DNA of 43,578 nt from Thermovirgaceae bacterium (GTDB taxonomy: Bacteria > Synergistota > Synergistia > Synergistales > Thermovirgaceae), in the NCBI GenBank assembly GCA_030656095.1, contig JAUSOU010000149.1, forward strand, positions 1-43,578, read 5' to 3'. A program made the position numbers and the translations under genes. The notes under the pieces are model-generated. The model did no database searches. It had not been told where the DNA came from and saw nothing but the letters and a program-made list of their open reading frames with translations. Positions 41,829 through 43,578 of the stretch are shown here, piece after piece (the stretch's first letter is position 1; each line of letters opens with the position of its first letter).

Positions 41829-42517
41829 TCCGAGAGAACCTCATCAACATTGCTGAAAGGAGAGCCGCAAGGCCTGTTTTCGAAGCAACGCCCCCTGACC
41901 ACACAATCCGGACCTGCCAGGGAGAACAGGCAAGGCGCCTTATCCCTGACGATGGCGAGCATCTCCCGGGCCAGACACCTGATCTCCCACTGGGCCCTGC
42001 GGCAAAGACGCATCGAAAAGAAATGATGCAGTTCGCGGGCGTTCATTGTCACCACGATCTTCGTCATCCATCCATGGGGAAGGATATACCTTGCGTCCTC
42101 CCGGGGGATCCCCGCTGCGATCATGTCTTTATATGCCTCATGAGACTCACGGATCTTCCTGTCGAATATCTCCCTGGCGGCCGGGTTTGACGATATTGAC
42201 GGGGGAACGACCGCTTCGGGATCCTTCATTTCGACGTAACGCTGGCTCTGCTGGGAATAACTCGCCAGCCTGTGACGAACGAGCTGGTGCGTGCATACCC
42301 TGCTGATGCCGTCTACGGCGAAAGTAAAAACGGCATGTTCGAAGGGCGAGAGGTGGCCTGATCCCCGGAGATGATCGATGAACCGGGATATGTCCTCTCC
42401 CTTCATCTTTCCGACAAGATCACCGGCCGAAGCGTCGCTGTAACAAAGCCGGGCAGCCGCTGCAACAGTCCTGTCGGGCTCTGGTGTGCTCGCTACAAGC
42501 AGAACGCTGATGGCCAT
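41825..42517 (-). CDS. thyX: Flavin-dependent thymidylate synthase
   Basis: A 230-residue ThyX making dTMP from dUMP with FAD, NADPH and methylene-tetrahydrofolate. The signature RHRX7S is present as RHRLASYSQQS, followed by QRYVEM. Other family segments are HLSPFEHAVFTFAV and LPHGWMTKIVVTMNAREL. ATG 42517 has GAGGTGAA upstream. It takes the position held by tdk in Bacillus rpmE-tdk-prfA, so this operon keeps a thymidine-nucleotide theme. Confidence 0.96.
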   Translation of the reverse strand: MAISVLLVASTPEPDRTVAAAARLCYSDASAGDLVGKMKGEDISRFIDHLRGSGHLSPFEHAVFTFAVDGISRVCTHQLVRHRLASYSQQSQRYVEMKDPEAVVPPSISSNPAAREIFDRKIRESHEAYKDMIAAGIPREDARYILPHGWMTKIVVTMNARELHHFFSMRLCRRAQWEIRCLAREMLAIVRDKAPCLFSLAGPDCVVRGRCFENRPCGSPFSNVDEVLSE

Positions 42518-42538
42518 GGGTTCACCTCGCAGAAAGGA

Positions 42539-42778
42539 TCAGTCCTTCTGCTCTTCTTCGTCCGGTTTGCCGAAACGGGTACCGGCGTATTTCTGCTGGA
42601 ATTTCTCCACCCTTCCCGCTTCGGAAACGCGGCTTCCGCGTTTTCCCGTATAGACAGGGTGACAGGCCGAACAGACGGCGACCTTGATCTCCTCTACTGT
42701 CGAAGCGGTCTCGAACGTATTCCCGCAGGCACAGGAAACACGGCATTTACCGTACTTGGGATGAATCTCCTTTTTCAC
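42539..42778 (-). CDS. rpmE: Ribosomal protein bL31 (zinc-binding form)
   Basis: A 79-residue L31 of the large subunit. Zinc ligands are seen as SCACGNTF and VCSACHPVYTGK. MKKEIHPKYGKCRV is the usual start. Translation starts at GTG 42778, seven bases after GGAGGTG. The C-terminal tail is acidic. A candidate extended -10 (TGATATAGC, 42817-42809) lies about 35 bases upstream; no -35 box is clear. Confidence 0.95.
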   Translation of the reverse strand: MKKEIHPKYGKCRVSCACGNTFETASTVEEIKVAVCSACHPVYTGKRGSRVSEAGRVEKFQQKYAGTRFGKPDEEEQKD

Positions 42779-42858
42779 AGCAGTACACCTCCATTGGTAT
42801 TCATTCTTGCTATATCACAAGGGAGAAATGTAACACACGGCAGACAAAAAAACAAGAA

Positions 42859-42919
42859 GCGGCAGGCCTTTTGCGGCAGGCTTTTTTTCGGTTTTTACGC
42901 GGGGCTGTTATCGTGCCGC
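42859..42919 (-). repeat. Tandem 9-base repeat with alternative pairing partner after hutP gene
   Basis: The minus strand holds two copies of GCCTGCCGC (42881-42873 and 42867-42859), separated by AAAAG, and an upstream GCGGCA (42919-42914) that can pair with the TGCCGC of either copy. A run TTCTTGTTTTTTT follows the second copy. This is a plausible terminator of the hutP transcript, and the two choices of partner could allow two structures. No strong classical stem-loop is present. Confidence 0.35.
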
Positions 42920-42949
42920 TCTCCGGATGAAGGCAGTCCGCAATATAAG

Positions 42950-43552
42950 CTAAAGATGCATCACGCCGAGGCCGCATCTTTCATGGTGGGCAACCGCGTG
43001 ATAGGCGGTGTCTCCGACGACTGCCACGGCTAGCCATGTCCTGTTGCGGACTATCGCGATCTTTACTCCGATGCTTGCCTCGAGCATCCCCATTGCCATG
43101 AATCCGTTCATGGCCTCGAGAGCAGCATGCATAAGCGCGTGCATTTCGTTCGAGACCTTGATGACGATTTTCCCGTTGAGGGCGGCCCCAACGACTGCAC
43201 GCGTTATCTTCTGCGGGAGTTCCCCGGCAAGTCCTCCGACCTCAGTGGCAACGGCTTTCCATCCGAAATCCTCTATCTGGTCCTTGAGAAGCCTCTCCTC
43301 CGCCGCCCCTGTGGTGGATGCAAGAAAAAGGGCGGATCTTCCGATCTGGCTTTCATCCGTGAGGGTGATCTTTACCGAAAGTTCCAACTTGCCCCTCATG
43401 GGCCTTCCGTGGGGAGCCCCGCAGTCCCCTGCGGCGGCATGAGGATCAACCGGGGGTTCATGCCGGTTCTGCCGTTCCGTTTTACTTTCGGTTCCGAGAA
43501 GATTTTCAAACCTCATTGGATCACTCACTCTCGTCATCAGGAGTTCGGGCAT
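42950..43552 (-). CDS. HutP-family RNA-binding regulator homologue
   Basis: A 200-residue protein whose last ~135 residues match HutP, the L-histidine- and Mg2+-dependent RNA-binding antiterminator of the Bacillus hut operon. Matching blocks are QIGRSALFLA, EMHALMHAALEAMNG, SIGVKIAIVRN, TWLAVAVVG and the C-terminal HHERCGLGVMHL. The Bacillus metal/histidine ligands H73, H77 and H138 align with H138, H142 and H190. An N-terminal extension of ~65 residues is absent from Bacillus HutP. No histidine-utilisation gene is in view. The start is uncertain: ATG 43552 is right at the edge without a ribosome-binding site, and ATG 43516 is possible. Confidence 0.85.
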   Translation of the reverse strand: MPELLMTRVSDPMRFENLLGTESKTERQNRHEPPVDPHAAAGDCGAPHGRPMRGKLELSVKITLTDESQIGRSALFLASTTGAAEERLLKDQIEDFGWKAVATEVGGLAGELPQKITRAVVGAALNGKIVIKVSNEMHALMHAALEAMNGFMAMGMLEASIGVKIAIVRNRTWLAVAVVGDTAYHAVAHHERCGLGVMHL

Positions 43553-43578
43553 TTACAGCATTTTAACATATACTATAA

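Noticed and set aside
42859-42881. CRISPR-like repeats
   Set aside because: Only two 9-base copies with a five-base spacer, and no cas genes.
1-43578. Mobile elements, prophage or genomic island
   Set aside because: No transposase, integrase, attachment-site duplication or abrupt change of gene density was seen; the tRNA-Gln gene is intact and not flanked by a partial copy.

Overview
The window is a dense, almost gap-free stretch of bacterial housekeeping DNA. It holds 41 protein genes (one cut by the left edge), one tRNA gene and one catalytic RNA. All are on the minus strand except a three-gene plus-strand unit at 16.9-18.7 kb. Gene content suggests an anaerobic, amino-acid-using bacterium, most likely of the phylum Synergistota. 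The grounds are an ornithine/lysine-type racemase, a biotin-dependent-type carboxyltransferase subunit, ThyX, a PerR regulator, and a mix of Bacillus-like RNA regulators in an otherwise non-Bacillus gene order. This placement is inference; a deep-branching Firmicutes relative is the alternative.

Region 1 (1-16.5 kb, read right to left from glmU): glmU, prs, ctc (L25), pth, mfd, mazG, a pyruvate/oxaloacetate carboxyltransferase, phoH, a PgpH-type c-di-AMP phosphodiesterase, ybeY, a CNNM/CBS membrane protein, cdd, era, recO and the start of glyQ. Many stops and starts overlap by 1-20 bases, so this is one or a few long operons for nucleotide-sugar synthesis, translation quality control, repair and ribosome maturation. 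A tRNA-Gln gene with a strong promoter and a terminator lies just upstream of glmU.

Region 2 (16.7-18.7 kb, plus strand): a PerR-type peroxide regulator, a small two-helix membrane protein and a secreted protein of unknown function. These last two are the only genes I could not name.

Region 3 (18.7-29.5 kb, minus): pyk, nudL-like, nfo, an Orr-type racemase, cdaA, ybbR(cdaR), glmM, galU and glmS. The classical cdaA-cdaR-glmM-glmS cluster (c-di-AMP plus cell-wall precursor synthesis) has galU inserted. The galU-glmS gap holds a clearly recognisable glmS ribozyme.

Region 4 (29.5-43.6 kb, minus): hutP-like, rpmE, thyX, a DUF1385 membrane protein, prfA, prmC, a thioredoxin reductase with an extra C-terminal domain, a divergent PfkB kinase, a YwlE-like phosphatase, an M48 protease, dnaX, dnaE, and a TRAP (mtrB) homologue tucked between dnaE and pyk.

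The most interesting theme is RNA-level control. A glmS ribozyme, a TRAP homologue with every RNA-contact residue conserved, a HutP homologue, and a likely programmed frameshift in dnaX lie within 23 kb, and no trp or hut genes are in view. Other points worth a look are the TrxB fusion to a thioredoxin-like fold without CXXC, the PfkB with a GADD motif, and the unnamed pair behind perR.
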